Below, piece after piece: positions 37,097-46,631 of a stretch of 64,000 nt of DNA; the first letter of the stretch is position 1, and every line of letters starts with the position of its first letter. Position numbers and translations under genes: made by a program. The DNA comes from Lachancea thermotolerans CBS 6340 (taxonomy: Eukaryota; Ascomycota; Saccharomycetes; Saccharomycetales; Saccharomycetaceae). A model generated the notes under the pieces. That model worked only from the letters and a program-made list of their open reading frames with translations, made no database searches and had not been told where the DNA came from. Location: NCBI RefSeq assembly GCF_000142805.1, contig NC_013078.1, forward strand, positions 186,001 through 250,000, written 5' to 3'.

Positions 37097-39583
37097 ATGC
37101 TTTGCAGAATGCTCGCCTTGGTCTTAGCCACCTCATTTTTCTTGGGCCATACATTAGCCACTCAAATAAAATCCGTTAGTTTTGAAGGGCTCTCAATTGA
37201 TTCCATCAGTTCTCAGTCTTTCCCTCACAAAATGTGGGAGTTGTCGTTCGAATTTACGATTGAGGATGTCAACCAAATTTCAGAAAGCGACTACTTTCTG
37301 CTAGACCTTCCTCATGTTTATCGCGTCAAGTTCAGTAATGACGCTGATTATCAGTACATTACAATGGCCGATGGATCCGACGCCTTTAAATGCTATGCTT
37401 CGCAACAAGCAGCATACAAGTACGGGTCATCTGTTTTGAGATGCGATGCTGTCAGAACATTTTCCTCATTCACCTCCTTGCGGGGAAACCTTTCTATTGG
37501 TGCCGTATTCAGCAACGGGGGTTCTTCTTACGAATTTGAGCTTGAAAACTCTAAATACTTTAAGAGTGGAGAGCAGTTAGTGGAGCTTAGTGAGAAGCTG
37601 AGCGCTGTCGCAAATTTTGCGCGAGCCCCAGACTTTGACAGCTACTACTATGAGGGGCGCACGACCACGTATGGCAGCATGGAATCCTATTATCTGGGCC
37701 TCTCCTGCCCTGACGGGTACATTCTCGGTGGCACTCAGGTTATAGACTACAGCCCGGGAACGCAGCCCAGTAGCTTCGACTGTTCTGACGCTCAGGTTCA
37801 ATTATCAAGTGACTTCAACGACTGGTTCTTTCCTGAAAGTTACCAATCGTTTTCAGGGGATTACGTTTGTAATGGTGCGACGCTTTCAATTTCATTTGAC
37901 AAAATTGACTCTGGAAAACGTATTTGGGTGAACAATCTTCAATATCTCGATGCTTCGGCTTCAACTGTTTACCACAGTATCTATTTTGATTACACATGCA
38001 CCAACACTTTGTCAAGCTTAGTTTATACAACAGCAGTGCATCAATCTCCAGCTTTTGTCATTAAAGATGGCGTTTTCACCGGAAGTGCGGTAGTGGATGC
38101 ACTTTCGACTTCTGCTATTTTAACCACGACCACAACTACTACTACAACTTGGAAAAGTGCCTACGCTACAACCACAACCGGTTCAGTGAGCTCCGGGGCC
38201 ACAGTTATAACGATACACGTTGATACTCCAGGAACATCCTCTACACAATCTTTTAGCTCCTCCCGCAGTGATTCATCTGAGTCAATAATAGCGTCCACGT
38301 CTTCTGATTTTTCAAAGCCAACAACAAGCACATTGACTGTAACATCTTGTGTTAGTAACCGATGCTCCAAGCTAGAACTCATATCGCCCTCGACTTCCTC
38401 AATTGTGTCAATTGTCACATCATCTCCCAGTGAGTCGAGTACATCTCCCAGTGAGTCGAGTACACCTTCCAGTGCATCGAGTACATCTCCCAGTGAGTCG
38501 AGTACACCTTCCAGTGCATCGAGTACGTCTTCCAGTGTATCGAGTACACCTTCCAGTGTATCGAGTACACCTTCCAGTGTATCGAGTACACCTTCCAGTG
38601 AGTCGAGCACGTCTCCCAGTGAGTCGAGTACGTCCCCCAGTGAGTCGACAACTTCCACCCCGATCACAACCTTTGCCAACCGTACCTCAGCACCGCCTTC
38701 AACGGGGCACTATTCAAGCACAATATCAACTCCAGGCTTCCCATCTTCGGCCCGAGGCAGTCAGTCTATTTCATTTGGTACCGTCCCGTTTACCGAATTG
38801 TCATATTCAGTTTCAACATCCAGACCATCTAGCCTTGTCTTGACCTCAACTACTCTGAAGTCGACGTCACCAACGTCTTCATTATCAGGCTCCTCTCCAT
38901 GTCTAGGAACTGCGTGCTTTGAGACAGTCTCATTCGTGAAGCCTTCGGACTCATCTCCGCCTTCTCACCCGGCTAGCACATCTTCGACAAGACCAACAAT
39001 GCAAACCGGAACTACCACTATGGAATTCCAGACCTCTAGCTCGAGCATTTCCGCCTCGAAGTTTACGGATTCTAAATTATTAAGTTCTGGCGGGGTTTCC
39101 AAGGCGACTTCTAGCTTCAGCGAAAGCACTGCGGCCACTTGGAAAGTTACTTCCTCAATTACAAAAAGCACGGCAAGTTCGCTGGACAAGAGCATTGTCA
39201 CGACACCTTCCCTAACGACAAACATCATAAAAAGTAGTGAAACAGGAACTCAGTCTGATTTAGCTTCATCGGATTCATCGCAGGTCGAGCGGCCTGGTTC
39301 CTCCAATGGAGGCGTAATAACTTCAACCACTCATCTTTCTAAAGCATCCTCAAACGCTTTCTTGGGGAGTATTGCAGCTTCTTCATTTTCATCAAGTTCA
39401 GACAGTGCAACTACTACAACAAAAGTTTCCGCGCAGATTACGTCAACCCCTTCATTGGTACTGTCTTCTACGAGTGCATTTTCTTCGGCTTCGTTCTCCG
39501 TTTATGAGGGTTTGGCTGCTCGTCACAAGTTCCAAGTGACACTTGGTGCCCTAGCGTCCTTGGTTCTCTACTCATTCACATGA
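37097..39583 (+). CDS. SAG1: Alpha-agglutinin, GPI cell-wall mating adhesin
   Basis: The 828-residue protein has a signal peptide (about 1-21) and an Ig-like, ALS-type N-terminal region to about residue 330. That region is close to S. cerevisiae Sag1: DAFKCYASQQAAYKYG, SSYEFELENSKYFKSG and YGSMESYYLGLSCPDGY. A Ser/Thr-rich stalk follows, with a seven-residue tandem repeat (38426-38656). The C-terminus is hydrophobic (LGALASLVLYSFT), a GPI-attachment signal. S. cerevisiae Sag1 has 650 residues, so the stalk is longer here. It binds the Aga2 subunit on a-cells during mating. Synteny fits: SAG1 (YJR004C) is followed by YJR003C, whose ortholog is next here on the same strand. The frame opens at a TTG nine bases earlier. 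ALS-type adhesin is the broader alternative. Confidence 0.9.
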   Translation: MLCRMLALVLATSFFLGHTLATQIKSVSFEGLSIDSISSQSFPHKMWELSFEFTIEDVNQISESDYFLLDLPHVYRVKFSNDADYQYITMADGSDAFKCYASQQAAYKYGSSVLRCDAVRTFSSFTSLRGNLSIGAVFSNGGSSYEFELENSKYFKSGEQLVELSEKLSAVANFARAPDFDSYYYEGRTTTYGSMESYYLGLSCPDGYILGGTQVIDYSPGTQPSSFDCSDAQVQLSSDFNDWFFPESYQSFSGDYVCNGATLSISFDKIDSGKRIWVNNLQYLDASASTVYHSIYFDYTCTNTLSSLVYTTAVHQSPAFVIKDGVFTGSAVVDALSTSAILTTTTTTTTTWKSAYATTTTGSVSSGATVITIHVDTPGTSSTQSFSSSRSDSSESIIASTSSDFSKPTTSTLTVTSCVSNRCSKLELISPSTSSIVSIVTSSPSESSTSPSESSTPSSASSTSPSESSTPSSASSTSSSVSSTPSSVSSTPSSVSSTPSSESSTSPSESSTSPSESTTSTPITTFANRTSAPPSTGHYSSTISTPGFPSSARGSQSISFGTVPFTELSYSVSTSRPSSLVLTSTTLKSTSPTSSLSGSSPCLGTACFETVSFVKPSDSSPPSHPASTSSTRPTMQTGTTTMEFQTSSSSISASKFTDSKLLSSGGVSKATSSFSESTAATWKVTSSITKSTASSLDKSIVTTPSLTTNIIKSSETGTQSDLASSDSSQVERPGSSNGGVITSTTHLSKASSNAFLGSIAASSFSSSSDSATTTTKVSAQITSTPSLVLSSTSAFSSASFSVYEGLAARHKFQVTLGALASLVLYSFT
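38426..38656 (+). repeat. SAG1: 21-bp tandem repeat in the SAG1 stalk, 11 units
   Basis: Eleven direct copies of a 21-base unit encode PSESSTS-type heptads with variants SSASSTS and SSVSSTP. Units are 80-100 percent alike by eye and stay in frame. Such stalk repeats commonly vary in number between strains by unequal recombination or slippage. The opposite strand also reads open through them, which produces false ORFs. Confidence 0.95.
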
Positions 39584-39841
39584 GATTTACTGTTGGCCTT
39601 CGAGCCAAATGCAAGATGTTCTTTATTGAAAAAGCGGACACTGAAGTTACGTCAGTGCCAGCAAGGTGAAGGGCAGCTTTTCAGGAGACTTTACATCAAT
39701 AAGCCTTATAACCTTCAAAATTATTATAATTCTGTCACTTTAAGGTGACAATACTTTAGTTCTTTTTTTCTATGTAATGTGTTTTTTGAACATTTACGTT
39801 AATGGTCTGGTGATTAAAATTCTGCAGATCGCTGTGGAGAA

Positions 39842-41395
39842 ATGTTGTCACTCAGACGCCAGTTCTCCGCAAGGCTAGGATTGCGGAATTCTGCGCAAAA
39901 GTCGCTTCGCCAGACATACTCGGGTTTACTTGCTGATCCGTGCTTTAAAAATTTCAATATCAATGAGAGTTTGAACGATGAGCTCGAACCATATGACCTT
40001 TCCGCTTCGATTATTGGTAAACTATCGAGCCTGCATGCTGCTCCTTCAGTTCGAGAAACAATCCACAATCGCATGATAGAAGCTCTAACTAAACATGATT
40101 TCAGTATCGGGACTATCCATACTCGAGAACTTCTTAAAATGGGAGGCCAGCTTAGCCTCGAGAGCTTTGTGCAAATTATTAACAGCAACCCTGGTAGAGT
40201 ACAAAGCTCCTGGGAACTATTCCTGCAACACTACCATCTTGTAAATTCGTCGCCTGAAGCATTACTTACAGTTTTACGAAAACTGCTTTATTTTGACCCT
40301 GTCGACATTGAAGATGGTAAAAAAGAGCTTGATACCCGCGACCTTGCTAGATGTATCTTTTTGATGAAACTGATAAGTTCTGCTGGTTGCTTGGAACAAG
40401 TTCCAAATGATTACTGGAATATTATTTTAGAGGCGACCATTGAAGGTAAAGCATCGACATTGATACCGTTGATCACACGAAGCTTCATGCCATCCTACGA
40501 CTCCTTTGATGAAACACAAGAACTGACAAGCTACCAGGTTTTCCAGCTTTTCCATGACGGGGGTAAACGCCTCGCGGATGAAAACTTGCCTATGTTTAAG
40601 AGAGTTCTTTCTGTTTTGGGTCGCAATTCTTGCATCAAGTTAACACCACAAGAGAATGAAGTCGAAAAAGAATTGGAAAAAGAGTTGGAAAACATAAGCA
40701 AAAAGCTCCATACCCTAATTCCTGTCACTTTTCCTTATGAGGAGGTGTCTTCTCAATCTGCATTTGAGAACATGTTACAAACTGTCCTTGAGTTGGATAA
40801 GAACAAAATAAGCAAATGTGGAGTGTATGAGGTTGCTCTACGAAGCTTGGGAATTTATAAAGGCAACTTATCGAGCGCTGACAAGTATTTCGAGGAATTT
40901 ATGAAAGTCGCGCCATCTGAAGTCGACAACATGCAGTATGAGTTATTTTTGGCTTTTATCCACCGTGGCGTGCAAACCAGGGATGAAAAGCTACTACAGA
41001 AAGCTGTCCTTCTCGTGCCACAATCCAGTTCCAAGTATTTAGAGCTGTCAGTTGATAGAGCATTGATCATTGCTTACTCAATATTTGACATAGAAAAAGC
41101 GCTTGAGTACTACAATCGCTCCATTTCAAGTTTTGGAAAAGCCCAACTTGAAGGATGCTCAAATTCAGAGGCTGGCCTACTAACGGAAGCGTTAATACTG
41201 GCCTACCTAGGAAAAAAGGACAGGGACTTCGCACATGTTATACTCGAGGGCGCAATCGGCGAAGGGCTATTTCCTAGCCCATATGCTATCAAGAGCGTCA
41301 AAAAAACCTTTGCCGCCTATGGCGACATACTTGATCAGGATAATAGTGATGCGCAACTCCAAGCACTGGTACTTGATTATATAAAAGGTTTATAA
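39842..41395 (+). CDS. MRX12: Mrx12-like, mitochondrial gene-expression factor (candidate)
   Basis: The 517-residue protein starts with a Ser/Arg/Leu-rich segment (MLSLRRQFSARLGLRNSAQK) without acids, a likely mitochondrial presequence. The rest is alpha-helical with paired helices suggestive of PPR/TPR-like repeats, but I see no defined motif. Length matches S. cerevisiae YJR003C/Mrx12 (519 aa), reported in MIOREX assemblies of the mitochondrial ribosome with poorly known function. Its position after SAG1 on the same strand is the S. cerevisiae order (YJR004C-YJR003C), and MPP10 (YJR002W) is not far to the right. The call is by synteny, length and targeting, so moderate. Confidence 0.72.
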   Translation: MLSLRRQFSARLGLRNSAQKSLRQTYSGLLADPCFKNFNINESLNDELEPYDLSASIIGKLSSLHAAPSVRETIHNRMIEALTKHDFSIGTIHTRELLKMGGQLSLESFVQIINSNPGRVQSSWELFLQHYHLVNSSPEALLTVLRKLLYFDPVDIEDGKKELDTRDLARCIFLMKLISSAGCLEQVPNDYWNIILEATIEGKASTLIPLITRSFMPSYDSFDETQELTSYQVFQLFHDGGKRLADENLPMFKRVLSVLGRNSCIKLTPQENEVEKELEKELENISKKLHTLIPVTFPYEEVSSQSAFENMLQTVLELDKNKISKCGVYEVALRSLGIYKGNLSSADKYFEEFMKVAPSEVDNMQYELFLAFIHRGVQTRDEKLLQKAVLLVPQSSSKYLELSVDRALIIAYSIFDIEKALEYYNRSISSFGKAQLEGCSNSEAGLLTEALILAYLGKKDRDFAHVILEGAIGEGLFPSPYAIKSVKKTFAAYGDILDQDNSDAQLQALVLDYIKGL

Positions 41396-41824
41396 TATCC
41401 AGTTTTTCCGTTTCAGTAGCCGTTGTTAGTATAAATGTAGGCGCTTGTTGAAATCCCCAGTTTTTCAACTCCAGGGGGTTTTAAAATTGTCCCCCCAAAA
41501 GACCCGCGAAATTGTTTGCTCTTGGTCGCTCGTGAAAGTAAAAACCACTAATATGCTGTCCGAATTTTGGGCAGCGGCACAGTAGCAATAAGTAAATGAT
41601 TCAGGTATACTCCTGCATGAGCAAATTTTGGCGCACCATGGAGAAAGCGTAACCAGTTGGCTTCTTTTAATCCTTCCGTCGCGGCGTCAGCGCTGCGATT
41701 TTGTTGCAGTGTTGAAGCATCTATTGTTAGGTTCTCTAACTTCAATTCTTTGGCGCCAGCGCATACTCCATCTTCAAGAATTTGGAGTAAAAAAGAAAGA
41801 GGACATGTGTCCTTTCAGCTATGC
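41396..41824. other. Intergenic stretch with a stop-free minus-strand frame
   Basis: These 429 bp separate the MRX12-like gene from the end of the unknown ORF. A minus-strand frame is free of stops from about 41810 down to 41548 but has no ATG, and no donor or branch site links it to the ORF upstream. It may be a decayed gene end or chance. Homopolymer C and G runs lie near 41460-41500. Confidence 0.4.
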
Positions 41825-42442
41825 CTACCGATCATTGAGAAGAACTTTGAATACGGGAGCTGTACTAAAGTTCATAGGAGGGGTTTTCGCGCCTTTCTCC
41901 TTTGAACTGTTGAGAGAGTTGTAAGAAAAGCAAAAGTTTGGGTCGATTGTCCCGAGAAGCTCAGTGGAGCTTTCCACTTTCTCGCAGCCCTTCCTTCCCT
42001 TGTATTTCGTGATTCGAAATAGAGGCCGTTGTGCTTTCTTGCTATTAAACTCAAGAGAGGACTGCCACGCATTAGCATACTCCAGTGAGTAATCACTAGC
42101 AACAGAAGTAACGAAAGTAAGTGGCTTTGGTGGGATAACGCAACTGGAGTTCATCTTTTCCTCATCTTGAACCCCTTCTAATTTCTTGCAACGTTTCTCA
42201 GAAGGCTTTGCGGCGGCAGCATTTTTATGGTTCTTTTTCTTGGTGCAAATCCCTCGGCAGGGTGGGGAAACCTTTTCAACCCTGCCCTTTTCAAAAGTAT
42301 GCATGACAACGGATAAGTCTTTACGTCTTTTACTTGAGCCACGAGCATCATGCTGCTTCACTGATTCAGGTTTTTCAGTTGAGAAATCGAGATGTTCTTT
42401 ACTAGAAGGGCTAGGGTCGACCATTATGAGTCTAAATGTCAT
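41825..42442 (-). CDS. Hypothetical basic protein, unknown family
   Basis: I do not recognise this 205-residue protein. It is rich in Lys, Arg, Ser and Cys with clusters such as KRRK and KKKNHKN in the first half (a possible nuclear signal), and a more structured C-terminal half with FRITKYKGRKG and NFSTAPVFKVLLNDR at the end. The frame is open from a GTG at 42502, but the first ATG is at 42442. It is divergent from NOC3 with 172 bp shared. S. cerevisiae has no gene between the orthologs at this place, so it is either lineage-specific or fast-evolving. Reality of the gene is supported by length and non-random composition only. Confidence 0.5.
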   Translation of the reverse strand: MTFRLIMVDPSPSSKEHLDFSTEKPESVKQHDARGSSKRRKDLSVVMHTFEKGRVEKVSPPCRGICTKKKNHKNAAAAKPSEKRCKKLEGVQDEEKMNSSCVIPPKPLTFVTSVASDYSLEYANAWQSSLEFNSKKAQRPLFRITKYKGRKGCEKVESSTELLGTIDPNFCFSYNSLNSSKEKGAKTPPMNFSTAPVFKVLLNDR

Positions 42443-42553
42443 TTTGCCGACTAAAATGGACGAAACTCCGTTGAAGCTAACCGCAGCATATACAGATATC
42501 ACGTCCAGATTAAATTATTGATGATCACTTTTAGCTTTTCTTGAATTTTATTT

Positions 42554-42595
42554 AAAAAATTTTATAAGCTCATCTCATATCTCTGCCCTCATCGC
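42554..42595 (+). promoter_or_regulatory. RRPE and PAC motifs of NOC3
   Basis: AAAAAATTTT (42554-42563) is an RRPE-like core. GCTCATCTC (42568-42576) and CTCATCGC (42588-42595) are PAC-like. They lie 20 to 61 bp upstream of the NOC3 ATG. The unknown ORF on the other side shares the region. Confidence 0.72.
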
Positions 42596-42614
42596 ACTGC
42601 AAACATACAGGATA

Positions 42615-44591
42615 ATGGGTTCTAAGAAAAGATCTCAAAGAGTCGCAGAAGATAAAGCCTCCAAGAGACGCAAAGAACAGGACTCATTACTTGAGGGCGG
42701 AATCTTCACTCGCGAGGACGTTCAGGAAATCGAAGACTCAATTCCTGCAAAAAAGTCATGGGATGATGAAGAACAGGATTACGAAAGGAAACCAAGGAAG
42801 CTTGCAGGATATCCTGAAGACAACATCGAACAGCTTCCAATTAAGATCGGGGCGAAAGTTGAAAGGAGAATCGTCCGGGCTCCTAAGGTAGAACCAGAGT
42901 CGAACAACGACGACAGCGAGGATGTTGATCTTATGAAGAATGATGATGAGGAACAAAGCACAGAAGCAGACGACTCAGCTGTAGCTGATAGCCCGGAGGC
43001 TGTCTTGCAATTAAAAGAGCAAATTGCAGAGCTGGTTGAAAATATCATGGAGGATGCAGAGGAAAACGTGGGGTCTTTAACTCGCTTGCGGAAAATGGCA
43101 CAATCGAAAAATTCGAACACATGTAAGTTTTCACTGCTGGCCCTAATTCCTGTTTTCAAGAGCGTTATTCCCAGTTACAAAATAAGGCCTTTGAGCGATG
43201 CTGAAAAGAAGGAAAAGGTTTCTAAAGAAGTTGCAAAGCTAAGAAATTTCGAGGAGCACTTGGTTCGCAATTACAAAGAATACATCGACCTACTCTCTAA
43301 ACTAGCAAAAACTCCTAACAGCGCTGACCAAAAACAGGTTGCTATGGGAAATTTGGCGGCAAACGCTCTGGTCGAACTGTTGCCTAGTGCTTCAAATTTT
43401 AATTTCAGCACCGAAGTCTTTACCGCCATCATTCGTAGAATCTGCAAACCTAACCCTTTAGCAGACCCGGTTTACCAAAAAATGGTGAAAGCTCTCGAAA
43501 CCTTATTGAACGAGGACGACGACGGCAGAAACTCGTTAGAAATTGTCAGAATCCTCGCGAAAACTATAAAATCAAGATCTTACATGATAGATGAGTCTGT
43601 TCTGAACATATTATTATCCTTAGATGTTCTACAAGACTTCGACCCCAATACAAAGGATGAAGACTTCACAAAAGTCAAAGTCAAAAAGAAGGACAGAGCA
43701 CACTTATCTAAGAAGCAGAGAAAGGTTCGGAAAGAGATGAAGAAGGTGGAGGAAGAGATGCAAAAAGCAGAACAGACTGTTCTAGCAGAGGAGAGAGAGA
43801 AAAATCAAGCTGAGATTCTGAAGTTTACTCTTTCTCTTTACTTGAACATCTTGAAGTCAAATGTTGCTAAGCTTATTGGTTCAGTTCTTGAGGGCTTATC
43901 TAAGTTCGGTCATATGGCAAATTTTGATCTGTTAGGGGATTTCCTTGAGGTGATGAGGGAACTCATCGCTAACTCAGAACTTGACAACCTCTCGCCTCTC
44001 GAAGTCCGAAAAGTCCTCCTTTGTATCGTTACTGCATTTTCACTTGTGTCTAGGCACAGCCAAATGAAACTTTCAATGGATTTGACTTCGTTTGTGGACG
44101 CATTATATTCAGTAATACCCAACCTCTCAGTGGATGCGGAAATCGAATACTCCCACAAGACACTAAGACTTGCCGACCCACTTGGTAGTGATCTTGTTAA
44201 ACCTTCAGTAAACGTCTCTACAAAGGCAGAGCTTCTGCTAAGGGCTTTGGACCACGTTTTTTTTAGATCGAGATCCGGTTCAAAAGTTCGCGCAGCGGCA
44301 TTTGCCAAAAGGTTATACGTCGCTATGCTAGCTACGCCGGAGAAAACCAGCATAGCAATTCTCAAATTCTTAGAGAAACTGATGGACAAGTATCCTGAGG
44401 TTGGAGGTCTCTATTCAACCGAGGATCGTATTGGAAACGGCAATTTTAAGCTTCAGGCGGAAACCCCCGCAAGGAGCAATGCCGAGGCCGCCACAATTTG
44501 GGAGAACATTCTGCTCTTAAAACACTATAGCCCTGCTGTCATTAAGGGCACTAAAGCTTTGCTTGAGAAATCAAGGGGGTCACTAAAATAA
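42615..44591 (+). CDS. NOC3: Noc3, 60S pre-ribosome export and replication factor
   Basis: The 658-residue protein has a charged N-terminus with basic and acidic patches (about 1-135), a Noc3 domain, a Lys/Glu coiled segment near 355-395 and a CBF/Mak21-type C-terminal domain. S. cerevisiae Noc3 (YLR002C) has 663 residues. With Noc2 it accompanies late nucleolar and nucleoplasmic pre-60S particles, and it also binds Mcm and Orc proteins in pre-replicative complex formation. It is convergent with MPP10, with 83 bp between stops. Its promoter carries PAC and RRPE elements. Confidence 0.96.
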   Translation: MGSKKRSQRVAEDKASKRRKEQDSLLEGGIFTREDVQEIEDSIPAKKSWDDEEQDYERKPRKLAGYPEDNIEQLPIKIGAKVERRIVRAPKVEPESNNDDSEDVDLMKNDDEEQSTEADDSAVADSPEAVLQLKEQIAELVENIMEDAEENVGSLTRLRKMAQSKNSNTCKFSLLALIPVFKSVIPSYKIRPLSDAEKKEKVSKEVAKLRNFEEHLVRNYKEYIDLLSKLAKTPNSADQKQVAMGNLAANALVELLPSASNFNFSTEVFTAIIRRICKPNPLADPVYQKMVKALETLLNEDDDGRNSLEIVRILAKTIKSRSYMIDESVLNILLSLDVLQDFDPNTKDEDFTKVKVKKKDRAHLSKKQRKVRKEMKKVEEEMQKAEQTVLAEEREKNQAEILKFTLSLYLNILKSNVAKLIGSVLEGLSKFGHMANFDLLGDFLEVMRELIANSELDNLSPLEVRKVLLCIVTAFSLVSRHSQMKLSMDLTSFVDALYSVIPNLSVDAEIEYSHKTLRLADPLGSDLVKPSVNVSTKAELLLRALDHVFFRSRSGSKVRAAAFAKRLYVAMLATPEKTSIAILKFLEKLMDKYPEVGGLYSTEDRIGNGNFKLQAETPARSNAEAATIWENILLLKHYSPAVIKGTKALLEKSRGSLK

Positions 44592-44674
44592 TCTGTATTA
44601 TAGTTATAGTATATATAAATGGCGATGTCTATGAGACAAGCATGCAACGTCGCGACTGGACACAAGAGGAGAAC

Positions 44675-46498
44675 TTAAAGTTTGAAATTCTTTCTACCTG
44701 TGGTCCCATCCTTCACAATATTTCCCTTGACATCCCGCTTATCACCTCTCTTGTCAATTAAAGTCACATTCTTTGCGCTGGATAAAGTCTGTATCACACT
44801 ATCCTTTTTGCTCTTCTTCTGGGAGAGACCGGATTGGTTTTCTAATCTCTTGGATCTTTTCCTCTTTAGCGCCCTGCGCAGCCTATTCTTATCGTCCTTT
44901 GACAGTTCATCCCTTGACATTACAACACCGTTTTTGAGTGAAATTTCATTTGTGCTGCGGGAGGCACCAGGGGCATACACTTCTTGAGGAGCCAGAGTTG
45001 GTGCCGTTGACATTGTCAGAGGCTGAGCATCTTCCATATTGATAGCAGGCGTCTGAACTCTAACCTCAAGTGTTTTTTGCGCTGGTTTTGGTATGAAATG
45101 AGCAGAGGACAGCGCATCGAGACTATAGACCAACTTGCTATAAAGGTCGGAAATCTCAGCGTGCGATTTTTTCAGCTCTTCTGATACCTCAGAGTCTTGT
45201 GGTATGTTGTTGTAATCATTCTCGTACAGCTCCGCTAAAGACTTAGAGGATTTTGAATCGCTCAGCTCAAACTGAGGTTTAGCGGATGAGAAATTCAGAT
45301 TGGCCTCAACCCTCCTAGCAAGGTCATCAAATTCTCTCTGCTGAATTCTCCTACGAATCATGTCCTCCAAAGATTCGGTAACATCTGATGTGATGACAGG
45401 GACAGGTTTTGAAGTTCGTTCAAAGTCAAGGTCTTCTGTCAACAAAGCATCTTCAGGCCTATCACCAGCTTTTACCTCACCCTTCAAGGCCCACTTTTTC
45501 TCTGCTACTGCCTCCTTTTCTAGCTGGGCAATCTGCCTCTGTATGTCGAGCTGCTGACGTTGAAAGGTAGAAAGCTTAGAGACTGGGTCCACTTCAGGCT
45601 TCATCTCGTCATCTTCAACCTCAGCAAACAGGTCAAGTTTAGCTGATTCCATCGCACGGTCATATTCGTCGTCTGAATTTTCATGGAAGTCTTCGCCATG
45701 CTCACCAAACTTAACCTGCTTATCGCCACCTGATGTGACTTTGCGTTTGGAAGACGATGGTTTATCAAAAAAGTCATCATAATACAATACCTCCTCGTCC
45801 TCTTCAGACGGAACATCTTCAAAATAATTAATCTCATTATCAGGCTCTGCAGTATTTTCATTGTCAATAGTCTGTCTGTTGAACTCCTCAAGATCGAAAA
45901 ATTCATCGTTAAGCCCAAAACTGTCCTTTTTTGGGCCCACGGTAATCTCCTCTGCACCATCGGAGTTATTTGCACCGCCTTCCTCCTCCTCGCTGCCTTC
46001 ATCTCCACTACCTCTGTTTGAATTATGTCCTTCTCTAACTTCCGAATGGTATTCATCATCGCTATTGTTGATTGGAAGCCCGGCACTCTGTCCGGTAGTT
46101 ATTATAGCATCCACCTTCTCTGACTCATCGCTGTCAAATTCATTCATGCCTTCAAGTTCTTCTTCCTTGTTTTCTTCAACCTCAGAGCTTTCCGATGAGC
46201 TGATCTCTTCGTCGCTTTCGTTGACCTCAGCTAAGCTTGTCCGTATAGTACTAATCTTGCCCATTAATTTGGGCCCACTATTTTCCAGCACAAGCCTAAC
46301 TTGCTGCCATATTTGGTTGGCGTCAAGCCCCTCGACTACAATCTCGTCTAGCAACACTTTACCGTCCAGAGCTTTTTGAGACAGAATCACGTCGTCAATA
46401 TATGTCTTAACTAGCCTTAAGGAATCTGTAGAAGTGTCCTCATTTTCGCTTATAATGCTGATGGGGTTGTCGCTGATCTTATTAATGAAGCTGGTCAT
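44675..46498 (-). CDS. MPP10: Mpp10, SSU processome subunit
   Basis: The 607-residue protein is highly acidic in its first half, with Glu/Asp/Ser runs at about 110-185, and then becomes basic with Lys-rich helices and a KRKRSKR cluster near 560. S. cerevisiae Mpp10 (YJR002W) has 593 residues. It binds U3 snoRNA with Imp3 and Imp4 and is needed for the early cleavages giving 18S rRNA. Repetitive acidic composition creates many spurious frames on the other strand. PAC and RRPE motifs lie directly upstream. Order MPP10-AVT1 equals YJR002W-YJR001W. Confidence 0.96.
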   Translation of the reverse strand: MTSFINKISDNPISIISENEDTSTDSLRLVKTYIDDVILSQKALDGKVLLDEIVVEGLDANQIWQQVRLVLENSGPKLMGKISTIRTSLAEVNESDEEISSSESSEVEENKEEELEGMNEFDSDESEKVDAIITTGQSAGLPINNSDDEYHSEVREGHNSNRGSGDEGSEEEEGGANNSDGAEEITVGPKKDSFGLNDEFFDLEEFNRQTIDNENTAEPDNEINYFEDVPSEEDEEVLYYDDFFDKPSSSKRKVTSGGDKQVKFGEHGEDFHENSDDEYDRAMESAKLDLFAEVEDDEMKPEVDPVSKLSTFQRQQLDIQRQIAQLEKEAVAEKKWALKGEVKAGDRPEDALLTEDLDFERTSKPVPVITSDVTESLEDMIRRRIQQREFDDLARRVEANLNFSSAKPQFELSDSKSSKSLAELYENDYNNIPQDSEVSEELKKSHAEISDLYSKLVYSLDALSSAHFIPKPAQKTLEVRVQTPAINMEDAQPLTMSTAPTLAPQEVYAPGASRSTNEISLKNGVVMSRDELSKDDKNRLRRALKRKRSKRLENQSGLSQKKSKKDSVIQTLSSAKNVTLIDKRGDKRDVKGNIVKDGTTGRKNFKL

Positions 46499-46539
46499 TG
46501 CGAGATATGATGATTCTTCTGCACTTAACCAGTCGCTAA

Positions 46540-46571
46540 GCTCATCGCAGATACATCAAGTCTAAAATTTT
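46540..46571 (-). promoter_or_regulatory. PAC and RRPE motifs of MPP10
   Basis: GCTCATCGC (46540-46548) is a perfect PAC element 42 bp upstream of the ATG, and AAAATTTT (46564-46571) is an RRPE core 66 bp upstream. Confidence 0.75.
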
Positions 46572-46631
46572 CAAGAGAAAAAGAACAAAAAGATACTCAA
46601 ATGAAATTACGTAATCGATAAAACCTTTGAT

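Noticed and set aside
38161-38843. Frames on both strands over the SAG1 repeat
   Set aside because: A 21-base repeat unit is a multiple of three and stays open in several frames; only the SAG1 frame joins to conserved domains.
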